This document shows, piece after piece, positions 1 through 11,109 of a DNA stretch of 64,000 nucleotides. Within the stretch, counting starts at the first letter, position 1. The number at the start of each line of letters is the position of its first letter. The notes under the pieces are model-generated. The model worked only from the letters and a program-made list of their open reading frames with translations, made no database searches and was not told the DNA's origin. Source of the stretch: Zhongshania aliphaticivorans (lineage in GTDB: Bacteria; Pseudomonadota; Gammaproteobacteria; Pseudomonadales; Spongiibacteraceae); the NCBI RefSeq assembly GCF_001586255.1, contig NZ_CP014544.1:475001-539000 (forward strand), written 5' to 3'. The position numbers and the translations under genes are program-made.

Positions 1-126
1 AAAATAGGGCGCAGAGATTTTGGTGCCAGACAAGGCGCTTGAGGAAAGAAGGAAGGAGTGTACGAGGAGTACATGACTGACTGAAAGACGAAAGCAACGC
101 AGGCTGGTGACAAAAGATCAAGCACT
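1..126 (+). other. 16S-23S internal transcribed spacer, 5' part
   Basis: Sequence before tRNA-Ala in an rRNA operon spacer. No gene is visible. In this type of operon a tRNA-Ile usually precedes tRNA-Ala; if present here it lies left of the window, as does the 16S gene. The assignment rests on the adjacent tRNA-Ala and 23S. Confidence 0.7.
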
Positions 127-202
127 GGGGCTATAGCTCAGCTGGGAGAGCGCCTGCCTTGCACGCAGGAGGTCTGCGGTTCGATCCCGCATAGCTCCAC
201 CA
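127..202 (+). tRNA. tRNA-Ala(UGC)
   Basis: A cloverleaf of 76 nt with a genome-encoded CCA end. The acceptor arm GGGGCTA pairs with TAGCTCC (one G-U). The anticodon stem CCTGC/GCAGG encloses a loop with anticodon TGC, and the T arm carries GGTTCGATCC. It sits in the 16S-23S spacer and would be cut from the rRNA precursor. Confidence 0.97.
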
Positions 203-326
203 TTTTGAACGGCAAAGGCTGTTTGAATTGGTAGCAGATTATCGCGAAGAAGTTAGAAAGAAAAGCTTTTGCAGGCTTTGTTTTAGATGCTGCAAAGAGT
301 TTTTGTTTCTGATTTTTACAATCAGA

Positions 327-339
327 TGTTCTTTAACAA
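327..339 (+). promoter_or_regulatory. boxA-like rRNA antitermination element
   Basis: TGTTCTTTAACAA closely resembles the spacer boxA of enterobacterial rrn operons (core GCTCTTTAACA), the RNA site where NusB/S10 load for rRNA antitermination. It lies between tRNA-Ala and 23S, where a second boxA is expected. Function is inferred from sequence and place. Confidence 0.7.
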
Positions 340-340
340 G

Positions 341-484
341 GTAAATAAGCTGAAATATATATAAACACTAGTTTTCTCAAGTGTTGTAACAATCCGGCGA
401 AATAAAACGGTTGTCATTCAAGTCGGATGATAATCGCGTAATGCAGTTTCTTGATTGATCGATAGCGAGTCTATTTGATTATAT

Positions 485-492
<8 letters not shown>
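341..492 (+). other. 5' half of the 23S processing stalk
   Basis: Segments upstream of and at the 23S 5' end are complementary to segments at and beyond its 3' end: 341-378 with 3458-3487 (imperfect on the left side), 389-396 with 3425-3432, 442-452 with 3413-3423, and 481-492 with 3375-3386. In order they build the long-range double-stranded stalk that RNase III cleaves to free pre-23S. The pairing is read directly from the sequence; the RNase III role is known for this class of operon. Confidence 0.75.
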
Positions 493-3374
<2,882 letters not shown>

Positions 3375-3382
<8 letters not shown>

Positions 3383-3487
3383 ATATAATTAAGTGGTCTT
3401 GTTGTCACAATGAAGAAACTGCAGCGGATTGTTGCGTGTAGTGAGAGCTACACACATGAGAAAACTTGTTTATATCAGCTTATTTAC
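3375..3487 (+). other. 3' half of the 23S processing stalk
   Basis: Complements the upstream segments listed for 341-492. The outermost block at 3458-3487 pairs with 341-378 and an inner block at 3413-3423 is a perfect 11-base match. The stretch up to the 5S gene holds no other feature. Confidence 0.7.
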
Positions 3488-3553
3488 CACCTTATTTGGA
3501 TTGAATGACGCAGTACGAAAGTACGTAAGACACCTCATTTAACCAAGCCAGTT

Positions 3554-3672
3554 TGCCTGGCGACCATAGAGACATGGTACCACCTGATCCCATCCCGAAC
3601 TCAGAAGTGAAACGTGTCATCGCCGATGGTAGTTTGGGGTTTCCCCATGCGAGAGTAGGTCATCGCCAGGCT
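3554..3672 (+). rRNA. rrf: 5S ribosomal RNA
   Basis: TGCCTGGCGACC at the 5' end pairs with the 3' CGCCAGGC to form helix I. The middle carries the conserved CCGAACTCAGAAGTGAAAC and CCCATGCGAGAGTAGG segments. Length is about 119 nt. No tRNA follows, and a terminator begins 14 nt downstream. Exact ends are uncertain by one or two bases. Confidence 0.96.
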
Positions 3673-3685
3673 TCTAAATAAAACA

Positions 3686-3717
3686 CCCCGTTCAGCTTAT
3701 GCTGGACGGGGTTTTTT
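3686..3717 (+). terminator. rRNA operon terminator
   Basis: Stem CCCCGTTCAGC / GCTGGACGGGG (11 pairs, one G-U) around a TTAT loop, followed at once by six T. This is a classical intrinsic terminator directly after 5S and closes the rRNA operon. Confidence 0.93.
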
Positions 3718-3936
3718 ATTTAGGACGCGAGGAGCCTCTCTCACTAAATATCGGGCTCATGCGACAAGCTCTGCACCATCGGTGCGAGCTTGGTGCGCCG
3801 ATAGGCGTCCCGAAGGGATTGCGAGCACTGCTCGCAACACAAAGTAGGTCATCACTACGCGCCAAACTTTATTAAGTGCTGCAACACTGGTTTTTTAGTT
3901 TTTTTTATAACCCGCAGGACCCCCAGACAGCTCCAC

Positions 3937-3967
3937 GCTAGACGGGAGACGGAAGACAAAAGATAAA
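3937..3967 (+). repeat. GACGGGAGA dispersed repeat, copy A
   Basis: One of three related short sequences in intergenic DNA here. The core GACGGGAGACGG is inverted and exact at 4062-4073. The longer unit, ending AAGATAAA, resembles 57798-57829. With copy B it brackets a terminator-like hairpin. The family is not one I can name. Confidence 0.55.
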
Positions 3968-4013
3968 ACCACAACCAAAACTAGGGTTTGCCGCCTTCTG
4001 CAACACCCACAAA

Positions 4014-4045
4014 AAAGCCCCAGCAGGAAACCCTGTTGGGGCTTT
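4014..4045. terminator. bidirectional terminator-like hairpin
   Basis: Stem AAAGCCCCAGCAGG / CCTGTTGGGGCTTT (14 pairs, one G-U) around a 4-base loop AAAC, with A-rich sequence on the left and TATGTTTTT on the right. It may act as a backup terminator for the rRNA operon or end an unannotated short transcript. It lies between repeat copies A and B. Confidence 0.6.
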
Positions 4046-4073
4046 ATGTTTTTAGCGTTTACCGTCTCCCGTC
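4043..4073 (-). repeat. GACGGGAGA dispersed repeat, copy B (inverted)
   Basis: Read on the minus strand it begins GACGGGAGACGGTAAACGCT, matching copy C at 57802 onward at about 20 of 22 positions and copy A exactly over 12 bases. It is inverted relative to copy A about 110 bp away. Confidence 0.55.
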
Positions 4074-4427
4074 ACGCATCTCCCGAGCACTGTGCGTTCA
4101 CTGTCAAGCGCCTCACACGCCTTCATAATAGTCTCGGCAGTGTGGTCAGTTAGCGTTTTTTAGTATTCAGGGTTGACGGTTTTCGGTGTTGGTTCGTTTG
4201 ATGCCGGTCAGGGTTGCGTCAGGTGCGTGATGGAACTCGCATTAAAAAGTTGTAGAGAAGGTGTCGCCATTACTTGCTAAATATGCGCGAATTGCCGTCA
4301 ACGTGTTAATTAGTTCGTCGTTATGCGGTGTTACTTGATTAATCGAGTCGTGGCCCTTGCGCGGGGCTGCCAGGTGGATCTGTGTCAGTCGTGTCGGGCG
4401 CCCTTTTTGTCACGCTAATAGCTATCC

Positions 4428-4457
4428 TTGGGCTCGTTCTTGGTTGTCTGCTATGAT
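4428..4457 (+). promoter_or_regulatory. candidate promoter for birA
   Basis: TTGGGC at 4428-4433 and TATGAT at 4452-4457 are 18 bp apart, and the -10 lies 30 bp before the birA start. Hexamer matches are 4/6 and 5/6 to the sigma-70 consensus. Sequence-based suggestion only. Confidence 0.45.
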
Positions 4458-4487
4458 CCGAGGCGATATAAGTAGCGGGTTTTTAGT

Positions 4488-5456
4488 GTGGATAATTCAA
4501 TATTGTTGACGATTTTGGCAGATGGTGAATATCACTCTGGGGAGGAGTTGGGCGCACAGTTGGGAGTTAGTCGCGCCGCGGTGTGGAAGCAATTACACAA
4601 GCTTGAAGCACTTGAGCTTCCGATAGAGTCTATAAAAGGTCGGGGATACCGACTAGTCGGCGGTTTAGATTTGCTGGAGGCCGACAAGATTCGCTCATTT
4701 TTACCTGAATCGGCCGCGTCAGCTTTGGGTGAGCTTGATATTTTCCCGATTATTGGGTCGACGAATGACGCCGCTGCTGAAGCTATTCGTACTGGGCGAA
4801 GCGCAAATTATTGTTGTTTTGCTGAGCAGCAGTCCGCTGGTCGAGGGCGTCGCGGGCAGGCCTGGCGCAGCCCCTTTGGTCGTAATATATACCTTTCTAT
4901 GGTGTGGGAGTTTCAGTCTGGCGCAGCGGCGTTAGAGGGCTTAAGCCTGTCGGTTGGTTTGGCGGTGGTGCGAGCCTTGGGGCGTTTGGGTGTGGATGGG
5001 GCTGGTTTAAAGTGGCCTAATGACGTCTTGCACGATAATAAGAAGCTAGCGGGTATCTTGCTCGAAATGCAAGGCGATCCTTCTGGTTTGTGTCAGGTAA
5101 TTGTTGGTGTTGGATTGAATGTTAATTTGACGGGCTGTGATACGGATGCGATCACGCAGCCTTGGACTGACCTTCAGATGATTGTTGGCAGTGTCCCACG
5201 TAATGAGCTTGCTGCGACGCTTATTGCCGAGCTCCTGAAGGTGCAGGCCGAATTCACGCGTGACGGTTTTACCTATCTTCGCGATGAGTGGGGAAAATTT
5301 GATGTCTTCGCGGGTAAGCCGGTACAGGTTCAGCTGGGTGATAACGTAATTCAAGGTGTCGCGCGCGGGGTTGATGCCAGTGGTGGTTTGGTGCTTGAGA
5401 CCGACGCTGGTGAGCGGGTTTTTCGAGGTGGTGAAGTTAGCTTGCGAGGCGCTTGA
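4488..5456 (+). CDS. birA: bifunctional biotin ligase / biotin operon repressor BirA
   Basis: Activates biotin to biotinyl-AMP and attaches it to the carboxyl carrier protein of acetyl-CoA carboxylase; in this family the adenylate-bound form also represses biotin genes. The 322-residue length and a helix-turn-helix N terminus (about residues 10-50) mark the bifunctional type. The ligase signature SAGRGRRG is at 116-123 and KWPND at 175-179, followed by KKLAGILLE; a C-terminal SH3-like domain follows. The start is GTG, giving MDNSILL. Its stop overlaps the upstream edge of coaX, a pairing known in pseudomonads. Confidence 0.95.
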   Translation: MDNSILLTILADGEYHSGEELGAQLGVSRAAVWKQLHKLEALELPIESIKGRGYRLVGGLDLLEADKIRSFLPESAASALGELDIFPIIGSTNDAAAEAIRTGRSANYCCFAEQQSAGRGRRGQAWRSPFGRNIYLSMVWEFQSGAAALEGLSLSVGLAVVRALGRLGVDGAGLKWPNDVLHDNKKLAGILLEMQGDPSGLCQVIVGVGLNVNLTGCDTDAITQPWTDLQMIVGSVPRNELAATLIAELLKVQAEFTRDGFTYLRDEWGKFDVFAGKPVQVQLGDNVIQGVARGVDASGGLVLETDAGERVFRGGEVSLRGA

Positions 5457-5458
5457 GA

Positions 5459-6208
5459 GTGGGGTTGGTAAGTCTAGAGTTGGATGTGGGTAATAGTGCG
5501 TTGAAATGGCGGCTTATGAGCGAGGCTGGGCGCCTACAGGGTGGGCGTGTTGCGAGCTCCCCGGATGCACTGCGCTTGCTGTTTGATGAGCTCTCTCTGG
5601 AGAATGTGACTGATATTAAGGTTGCTTCAGTGGGTTCTGTCGAGCGTGATGAGCCCTTGATGCATCTGCTTGCTACTTCAGGCTTGCCGTTTAAGGTGGC
5701 CGTTAGTCAGTCTTTTTGTAGTGGCGTGCGCAACAGTTATGCCGATACTTCTCGGATGGGTGTTGATCGCTGGTTGGCGATGGTTGCCGCCTTTGGGGTT
5801 TGTCGACGCGCGTGTGTGGTTGTGGATGCCGGCACAGCCCTGACCATTGATGTTGTTGACGGCGGCGGCATGCATCGAGGGGGGTATATTATCCCCGGTG
5901 TCGCGATGTCGGCTCGCGCTTTAGCGGAGCACACCGGGCGAGTTCGATTTGATGGCGCAGATAAGCAAAGTCTGGCGCCCGGCAAGGACACAGAGAGTTG
6001 CGTTCATCATGGAAAGTGGTTGGCTCAGTATGGCGCGGTTCAGGCTTCGATCGAGCTGGCAGAGGCTGATCAAGGGCCTTCAGAGGTGTTTGTAACTGGT
6101 GGGGATGCTCAGGGGTTGATCGCGCTGGCTGGCAATTATGCTCGCCATTGGCGGTATTGCGAAGAGCTGGTGTTAGATGGGCTTGCGCCAGTGTTGGCGT
6201 CATGCTGA
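5459..6208 (+). CDS. coaX: type III pantothenate kinase
   Basis: First step of coenzyme A synthesis, ATP-dependent phosphorylation of pantothenate; the type III enzyme belongs to the acetate/sugar kinase fold and is cytoplasmic. The N terminus has the phosphate-loop motif LELDVGNS, and MGVDRWLAM and VVVDAGTALTID with GGYIIPG form the pantothenate and ATP sites. The start is uncertain: TTG 5453 overlaps the birA stop, GTG 5459 has GAGG nine bases upstream, and TTG 5465 is also possible. I chose GTG 5459 (249 residues) for its Shine-Dalgarno spacing. Confidence 0.93.
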   Translation: MGLVSLELDVGNSALKWRLMSEAGRLQGGRVASSPDALRLLFDELSLENVTDIKVASVGSVERDEPLMHLLATSGLPFKVAVSQSFCSGVRNSYADTSRMGVDRWLAMVAAFGVCRRACVVVDAGTALTIDVVDGGGMHRGGYIIPGVAMSARALAEHTGRVRFDGADKQSLAPGKDTESCVHHGKWLAQYGAVQASIELAEADQGPSEVFVTGGDAQGLIALAGNYARHWRYCEELVLDGLAPVLASC

Positions 6209-6219
6209 GGGAGAGTTGA

Positions 6220-6900
6220 GTGCGCTGGTTTTTTGTGTTGATTGTTATGCTCAACGGAGTGTTCTACCTCGCGCATAAATCCGAGCGGGGCTTTGATGTG
6301 TTGTCTGAACGTTTGGATTTAGCTTCGAGTAATGGAAATATTGAGTTGTTGGCAGAGCGGGGCGGAGAGGCGGTAGAGCAGCCTCCGCGCGATCTTGTCC
6401 CAGCGCCAAGCTCGTCAGAAGAGGTGTGTCTGGTTTTGGGGCCGTATTCGGGTGAGGCCGATTTCGAGTCGGATCGGGCGGGTTTACCTGGTTTGCGGGT
6501 GTATCTTGAGGAGTATGAGCGCGGTGCGGACTACTGGGTCTACCTTGGGCCGTATTCATCCTTAGCGGTGGCGACCAAAATGGGTGGTGAGCTTAGGGCG
6601 AAGCGGATTGACAACTTTGTGATTCGTAAGGGGGAGTTAAAAGATGCCATTTCACTGGGGGTCTTTACTGATGCTGAGCGCGCAGCCACGCATGCTAAGG
6701 GCTTGAGCAAAAAAAATTACGAAGCAAAAATTCGTCGGATTGCAAAGCTGGCGAACCGTTATTGGCTGGTGTTCCGCGGTGAGCGCGGTGGTGATGAGTA
6801 TGGTCGCACTGAGTCTGTAATGGCTAAGCTGCAGGATAATAATAAAAAGCTAGGTGAAAAAGACTGTAATTTGATTGCGTCTTATAAACAGTTCGACTAG
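6220..6900 (+). CDS. SPOR-domain protein, membrane-anchored
   Basis: A 226-residue protein beginning at GTG, 11 bp after coaX. Residues 1-19 form one hydrophobic segment and the rest is predicted periplasmic. The stretch from YWVYLGPYSS through ELRAKRIDNFVIRKGELKDAISLGVF to YWLVF looks like a SPOR peptidoglycan-binding domain. The same kind of gene follows coaX in Pseudomonas (the PA4278 locus, from memory). Binding to denuded septal glycan is inferred from the domain, and no specific role is known to me. Its last codons overlap the promoter of the following tRNA cluster. Confidence 0.8.
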   Translation: MRWFFVLIVMLNGVFYLAHKSERGFDVLSERLDLASSNGNIELLAERGGEAVEQPPRDLVPAPSSSEEVCLVLGPYSGEADFESDRAGLPGLRVYLEEYERGADYWVYLGPYSSLAVATKMGGELRAKRIDNFVIRKGELKDAISLGVFTDAERAATHAKGLSKKNYEAKIRRIAKLANRYWLVFRGERGGDEYGRTESVMAKLQDNNKKLGEKDCNLIASYKQFD

Positions 6901-6903
6901 AAT
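6875..6903 (+). promoter_or_regulatory. promoter of the tRNA-tufB transcript
   Basis: TTGCGT at 6875-6880 and TAGAAT at 6898-6903 are separated by 17 bp and followed by a GC-rich discriminator, GCGCCCC. That is the typical design of a stringently controlled stable-RNA promoter. It lies inside the 3' end of the SPOR gene, 32 bp before tRNA-Thr. Confidence 0.65.
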
Positions 6904-6935
6904 GCGCCCCTCGTTTGGAAGCGACGTGGTAGTTT

Positions 6936-7011
6936 GCTGGCGTAGCTCAGTTGGTAGAGCAGCTGACTTGTAATCAGCCGGTCGGGGGTTCGACTCCTCT
7001 CGCCAGCTCCA
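6936..7011 (+). tRNA. tRNA-Thr(UGU)
   Basis: Acceptor GCTGGCG pairs with CGCCAGC and the 3' end TCCA is encoded. The anticodon arm GCTGA/TCAGC encloses loop CTTGTAA with anticodon TGT. First gene of the Thr-Tyr-Gly-Thr-tufB cluster conserved in gammaproteobacteria. Confidence 0.97.
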
Positions 7012-7104
7012 CATATTTTTTGTTGCGGGGTAAGTATTGATCATTCGGCCATTAGTTTTGGGCGATAGATATTTGAACTAAAACAAATTATTCCATTTTC
7101 TTGG

Positions 7105-7188
7105 GGAGGGGTTCCCGAGTGGCTAAAGGGATCAGACTGTAAATCTGACGCGCGAGCTTCGGTGGTTCGAATCCACCCCCCTCCACCA
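7105..7188 (+). tRNA. tRNA-Tyr(GUA)
   Basis: A class II tRNA of 84 nt with a long variable arm. Acceptor GGAGGGG pairs with CCCCTCC, ACCA is encoded, and the anticodon loop CTGTAAA carries GTA. Second gene in the tRNA-tufB cluster. Confidence 0.97.
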
Positions 7189-7223
7189 TTAATTGCTAGA
7201 CTTGCCAGAAAACAATGATTTCA

Positions 7224-7297
<74 letters not shown>

Positions 7298-7329
7298 GTA
7301 TGGGCAGGTGTAAGGGTGTGAGTTGCGGT

Positions 7330-7405
<76 letters not shown>

Positions 7406-7487
7406 TTAATTTGGCGGCAAAAGCTGATTGGTCGGCTTTTGTCTTTTTGTAGTGACTAGACGAAAGGTCCGCTAGGAGACTGTCGCA

Positions 7488-8711
7488 ATGGCAAAGGAAA
7501 AGTTTGAACGTAATAAGCCCCACTTGAACGTGGGCACCATCGGTCACGTTGACCATGGTAAAACCACGCTGACTGCAGCACTGACCCGTGTATGTGCGGA
7601 AGTGTATGGCGGTAAGGCAGTGGCGTTTGATGGTATCGACAATGCACCTGAAGAGCGTGCACGTGGTATCACCATTGCGACCTCTCACGTCGAGTATGAT
7701 TCATCTACTCGTCACTACGCGCACGTTGACTGCCCAGGTCACGCCGATTATGTAAAAAACATGATCACCGGTGCTGCGCAGATGGATGGCGCGATCCTGG
7801 TATGTGGCGCCACTGACGGCCCAATGCCTCAGACGCGCGAGCACATCCTGCTGTCACGTCAGGTTGGCGTACCTTACATCGTGGTATTCCTGAACAAAGC
7901 TGACCTGCTGGCTGAAGATTGCGGCGGCGTGGGCAGTGAAGAATACAATGAAATGCTGGAATTGGTTGAGATGGAGCTGCGTGAGCTGCTTGATCTGTAC
8001 GAATTCCCCGGTGACGATACCCCGATTATTGCGGGTTCTGCACTGATGGCATTGAATGGCCAGGACGATAACGAACTGGGCACCACTGCCGTTAAGAAAT
8101 TGATCGAGGCCTTGGATTCTTATATTCCACAGCCTGAGCGTGCAGTTGACCTGCCGTTCCTGATGCCGATTGAAGACGTATTCTCTATCTCTGGTCGCGG
8201 TACAGTGGTAACTGGCCGTATCGAGCGTGGCATTCTGCGCACCGGTGATGAGATTGCGATCATTGGTATTCACGACACCACCAAGACTGTATGTACTGGT
8301 GTTGAAATGTTCCGCAAGCTGCTTGACGAAGGTCGCGCTGGTGAGAACGTAGGTGTGTTGTTGCGTGGTACTAAGCGCGACGACGTAGAGCGTGGTCAAG
8401 TACTGGCTAAGCCCGGTTCAATCACGCCTCACACTCGTTTCGAAGGTGAAGTATACGTACTGTCCAAAGAAGAGGGTGGCCGTCACACGCCGTTCTTTAA
8501 AGGCTACCGTCCTCAGTTCTACTTCCGTACCACGGACGTGACTGGTGCTTGTGAGCTGCCGGAAGGTACTGAAATGGTTATGCCTGGCGACAACGTGAAG
8601 ATGGACGTGACTTTGATTGCGCCAATCGCGATGGAAGAAGGTCTGCGTTTTGCAATTCGTGAAGGTGGCCGTACTGTTGGCGCCGGCGTTGTTGCTAAAA
8701 TCGTAGAATAA
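7488..8711 (+). CDS. tufB: elongation factor Tu, first copy
   Basis: GTPase that delivers aminoacyl-tRNA to the ribosomal A site. The 407-residue protein has the P loop GHVDHGKT at 19-26, the switch II motif DCPGH, NKAD for guanine specificity, and domains II and III intact. It is identical in protein sequence to the second copy at 24153. It is about ten residues longer than the usual pseudomonad form, through extra residues in the GTPase domain around [13 protein letters not shown]. Start ATG follows AGGAG. It lies after four tRNA genes, the conserved tufB location. Confidence 0.98.
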   Translation: MAKEKFERNKPHLNVGTIGHVDHGKTTLTAALTRVCAEVYGGKAVAFDGIDNAPEERARGITIATSHVEYDSSTRHYAHVDCPGHADYVKNMITGAAQMDGAILVCGATDGPMPQTREHILLSRQVGVPYIVVFLNKADLLAEDCGGVGSEEYNEMLELVEMELRELLDLYEFPGDDTPIIAGSALMALNGQDDNELGTTAVKKLIEALDSYIPQPERAVDLPFLMPIEDVFSISGRGTVVTGRIERGILRTGDEIAIIGIHDTTKTVCTGVEMFRKLLDEGRAGENVGVLLRGTKRDDVERGQVLAKPGSITPHTRFEGEVYVLSKEEGGRHTPFFKGYRPQFYFRTTDVTGACELPEGTEMVMPGDNVKMDVTLIAPIAMEEGLRFAIREGGRTVGAGVVAKIVE

Positions 8712-8713
8712 GC
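7494..8713 (+). repeat. tuf direct repeat, copy 1
   Basis: Near-identical to 24159-25378 in the same orientation. Seven silent base differences were found by eye inside the block. Identity stops two bases past the stop codon and begins after the second codon, as expected where selection and gene conversion act on the coding sequence only. Confidence 0.9.
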
Positions 8714-8760
8714 CCGGTAAGATTGGGTTGAAAGTCCGGGTGATTTAGCCCGGCACTTGT

Positions 8761-8836
8761 AGGCCAGTAGTTCAATTGGTAGAGCACCGGTCTCCAAAAC
8801 CGGCTGTTGGGGGTTCGAGTCCCTCCTGGCCTGCCA
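8761..8836 (+). tRNA. tRNA-Trp(CCA)
   Basis: Acceptor AGGCCAG pairs with CTGGCCT and GCCA is encoded. The anticodon loop TCTCCAAAA carries CCA. Placement between tufB and secE is conserved in gammaproteobacteria, so it is probably co-transcribed with both. Confidence 0.97.
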
Positions 8837-8907
8837 TTTACGTTGACACCGCTTCGCGTATGCGTAGTGGTGTTTTGCGCTTAGCGAAAAAGGGAAATGT
8901 TTTAACA

Positions 8908-9273
8908 ATGAGTGCTAAGGCGGAAGACGCTGGTCGATTCGACGGTCTGAAATGGAGTCTTGTAGCTCTGTTAGTGGCCGGTGGTGTTGGCGGCAATATA
9001 TATTTCTCTAGTGAGTCTCTGCTTTATCGTGTTATCGCCTTGTTGGTGTTGGCGCTGATTGCGGGGTATATCGCTTACGGTACAGTTAAGGGCGAGGCCT
9101 TTTTTGAATTGCTTAAAGGCGCGCGCACCGAGATTCGCAAGGTCGTCTGGCCATCGCGTCAGGAAAGCACCCAAACCACGCTGATTGTTGTGGCGTTTGT
9201 AGTAGTTGCGGCATTGATTCTGTGGGGCTTAGACACTCTGTTGGGTTGGTTGGCATCCATGGTTATCGGCTAG
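8908..9273 (+). CDS. secE: preprotein translocase subunit SecE
   Basis: Small essential subunit that clamps SecY in the inner-membrane SecYEG channel. Start ATG 8908, after AAAAAGGGAAA, gives 121 residues (MSAKAEDAG), the family's usual size. An open frame runs further upstream through the tRNA-Trp gene but is not coding. Three hydrophobic segments are visible, near residues 15-33, 38-59 and 91-118, with the conserved amphipathic helix and EIRKVVWPSRQE before the last. nusG follows after 9 bp. Confidence 0.95.
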   Translation: MSAKAEDAGRFDGLKWSLVALLVAGGVGGNIYFSSESLLYRVIALLVLALIAGYIAYGTVKGEAFFELLKGARTEIRKVVWPSRQESTQTTLIVVAFVVVAALILWGLDTLLGWLASMVIG

Positions 9274-9282
9274 AGGTAGGGC

Positions 9283-9813
9283 ATGACAAAGCGCTGGTAT
9301 GTTGTACACGCCTATTCTGGGTATGAAAAGAAAGTTGCTCTGGCATTAAAAGAGCGCATTGAGCTGTCAGGTTTTGCTGACCGTTTTGGCGAGGTTTTGG
9401 TTCCGACCGAAGAAGTCATAGAGATGCGTGGTGGTCAGAAACGCAAAAGTGAGCGCAAGTTTTTCCCGGGTTACGTGCTGATTCAAATGGAACTCGGCGA
9501 CGATACTTGGCATTTAGTTAAAGAAACGCCGCGAGTAATGGGCTTTATTGGTGGTAAGGCCGACAAGCCTGCGCCTATTACTGAAAAAGAAGCGCAAGCG
9601 ATATTGCAGCGTGTCGAGAGCGGTGATAAGCCCAAACCTAAAACCTTGTTTGAACCGGGTGAAATGGTACGGGTTATCGACGGGCCGTTTAATGACTTTA
9701 ACGGTGTTGTTGAAGAAGTGAATTACGAGAAAAACCGTCTGCATGTCGCTGTTCTTATCTTTGGCCGGTCAACGCCGGTTGAGCTGGACTTTGCGCAGGT
9801 GGAAAAGGCGTAA
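9283..9813 (+). CDS. nusG: transcription termination/antitermination factor NusG
   Basis: Binds RNA polymerase, reduces pausing, assists Rho, and bridges to the ribosome through S10. The 176-residue length is typical. The N-terminal domain starts [16 protein letters not shown] and contains the conserved [10 protein letters not shown]; the C-terminal KOW domain includes [24 protein letters not shown]. The start ATG lies 9 bp after the secE stop. secE-nusG is a classic operon upstream of the L11 genes. Confidence 0.98.
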   Translation: MTKRWYVVHAYSGYEKKVALALKERIELSGFADRFGEVLVPTEEVIEMRGGQKRKSERKFFPGYVLIQMELGDDTWHLVKETPRVMGFIGGKADKPAPITEKEAQAILQRVESGDKPKPKTLFEPGEMVRVIDGPFNDFNGVVEEVNYEKNRLHVAVLIFGRSTPVELDFAQVEKA

Positions 9814-9947
9814 ATATTGTTGCGCAGCTTACGTGCAGCAAATGAAATGTTGCTGGCTAGTCGGGATTGATAGTCGAGCAGTTTAAACCGGGGAGCTGAT
9901 TGCAGATTTTTTAATCGCAAGGCGTTTGTACCCACTAGGAGGAAGTT
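9814..9947 (+). promoter_or_regulatory. rplK leader, candidate L1 control site
   Basis: The gap between nusG and rplK holds a small hairpin CAGCAA / TTGCTG at 9836-9855 with the loop ATGAAATG, then a strong AGGAGG at 9937-9942. In E. coli, L1 represses the rplKA mRNA by binding a structure upstream of rplK. The hairpin is seen; L1 binding is inference. Confidence 0.35.
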
Positions 9948-10379
9948 ATGGCTAAGAAAGTACAAGCTTATATTAAGCTTCAGGTTGCCGCCGGTAAGGC
10001 CAACCCAAGTCCGCCAGTTGGTCCCGCACTGGGTCAGCACGGCGTTAACATCATGGAATTTTGTAAAGCTTTCAACGCTCAAACTCAGAGCCTTGAAGCT
10101 GGCATGCCAATCCCTGTTGTGATCACAGTTTATTCAGATCGCAGCTTTACCTTTGTGACTAAGACTCCACCGGCTTCTTTCTTATTGAAGAAGGCTGCGG
10201 GTGTTGCAAGTGGTTCAGGTACACCTAACTCCAAGAAAGTCGGTAAAGTGACTCGCGCCCAGCTTGAAGAAATCGCCACTATTAAAATGGCCGATTTGAC
10301 TGCGTCTGATATGGATGCAGCAGTGCGCACTATCGCGGGCAGTGCCCGTGCCGCCGGTATTGAAGTTGAGGGTCTGTAA
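9948..10379 (+). CDS. rplK: 50S ribosomal protein L11
   Basis: Binds the GTPase-associated region of 23S rRNA and is the platform sensed by RelA and by release and elongation factors. The 143-residue length is standard. The N-terminal domain contains the proline-rich [21 protein letters not shown] and the C-terminal RNA-binding domain includes [14 protein letters not shown]. Start ATG is preceded by AGGAGG. It is 2 bp from rplA, so the two are translationally coupled. Confidence 0.98.
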   Translation: MAKKVQAYIKLQVAAGKANPSPPVGPALGQHGVNIMEFCKAFNAQTQSLEAGMPIPVVITVYSDRSFTFVTKTPPASFLLKKAAGVASGSGTPNSKKVGKVTRAQLEEIATIKMADLTASDMDAAVRTIAGSARAAGIEVEGL

Positions 10380-10381
10380 TC

Positions 10382-11080
10382 ATGGCTAAGCTCACTAAGC
10401 GTCAAAAAGCTATCCGCGAGAAAGTGGTAGCTGGTAAGCAGTACAGCTTTGAAGAAGCAGTAGCGCTGCTTAAAGAAGTGTCGGTAATTAAATTCCCTGA
10501 GGCAATTGATGTTGCAATCAATCTTGGTGTTGATGCGCGTAAATCTGATCAAGCGGTTCGCGGTGCAACGACTCTGCCTCACGGCACAGGTAAGACTGTA
10601 CGTGTAGCGGTGTTCGCTCAGGGTGAGAACGCTGAGAAAGCCAAAGCAGCTGGTGCAGATTTTGTTGGCATGGACGATCTTGCAGCCCAAGTTAAAGGCG
10701 GCATGATGGACTTTGATGTTGTGGTTGCGTCTCCAGATGCAATGCGCGTTGTTGGTCAGCTCGGTCAGGTGCTTGGTCCTCGTGGTCTGATGCCTAACCC
10801 TAAGACTGGCACTGTAACTGCAGATGTTGAAACTGCAGTTAAAAATGCTAAGGCTGGTCAGGTTCGCTACCGTACAGATAAAAACGGTATCATCCACGGC
10901 GCAATTGGCAGCATTAGCTTCGACGCTAATATTCTTAAAGACAATCTTGAGGCTTTGTTGGGTGACTTGCGTAAAGCCAAGCCGTCCTCAGCTAAAGGTG
11001 TTTACATGAAGAAAGTGACTCTTTCTTCAACGATGGGCCCCGGTATCGCAATCGATATGGCGAGCTTGTCGGCAAAATAA
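10382..11080 (+). CDS. rplA: 50S ribosomal protein L1
   Basis: Forms the mobile L1 stalk that helps release deacylated tRNA, and represses its own operon in enterobacteria. 232 residues, normal. It begins [15 protein letters not shown] and contains [14 protein letters not shown] and [14 protein letters not shown], both L1 signatures. The start follows the rplK stop after two bases, and a short hairpin with a T run lies about 30 bp beyond its stop. Confidence 0.98.
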   Translation: MAKLTKRQKAIREKVVAGKQYSFEEAVALLKEVSVIKFPEAIDVAINLGVDARKSDQAVRGATTLPHGTGKTVRVAVFAQGENAEKAKAAGADFVGMDDLAAQVKGGMMDFDVVVASPDAMRVVGQLGQVLGPRGLMPNPKTGTVTADVETAVKNAKAGQVRYRTDKNGIIHGAIGSISFDANILKDNLEALLGDLRKAKPSSAKGVYMKKVTLSSTMGPGIAIDMASLSAK

Positions 11081-11109
11081 TTTTAGGGCGCTAGTCGTCC
11101 TGAATGAAG

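Larger units (their letters stand above)
3721..4427. other. gene-free intergenic stretch between 5S and birA
   Basis: No convincing coding frame is seen on either strand. It holds a hairpin at 3766-3791 (AAGCTC-T-GCACC / GGTGCGAGCTT), a perfect palindromic hairpin TTGCGAGC-ACT-GCTCGCAA near 3819-3837, an 11-base copy of the 5S 3' end (AGTAGGTCATC at 3843-3853), two copies of a GACGGGAGA repeat and a terminator-like hairpin. A small RNA or relic rRNA sequence is possible but not shown. Confidence 0.5.

Noticed and set aside
10130-10897. A 255-codon open frame opposite rplK/rplA
   Set aside because: It covers two real genes on the other strand, has no signature and no ribosome-binding site.
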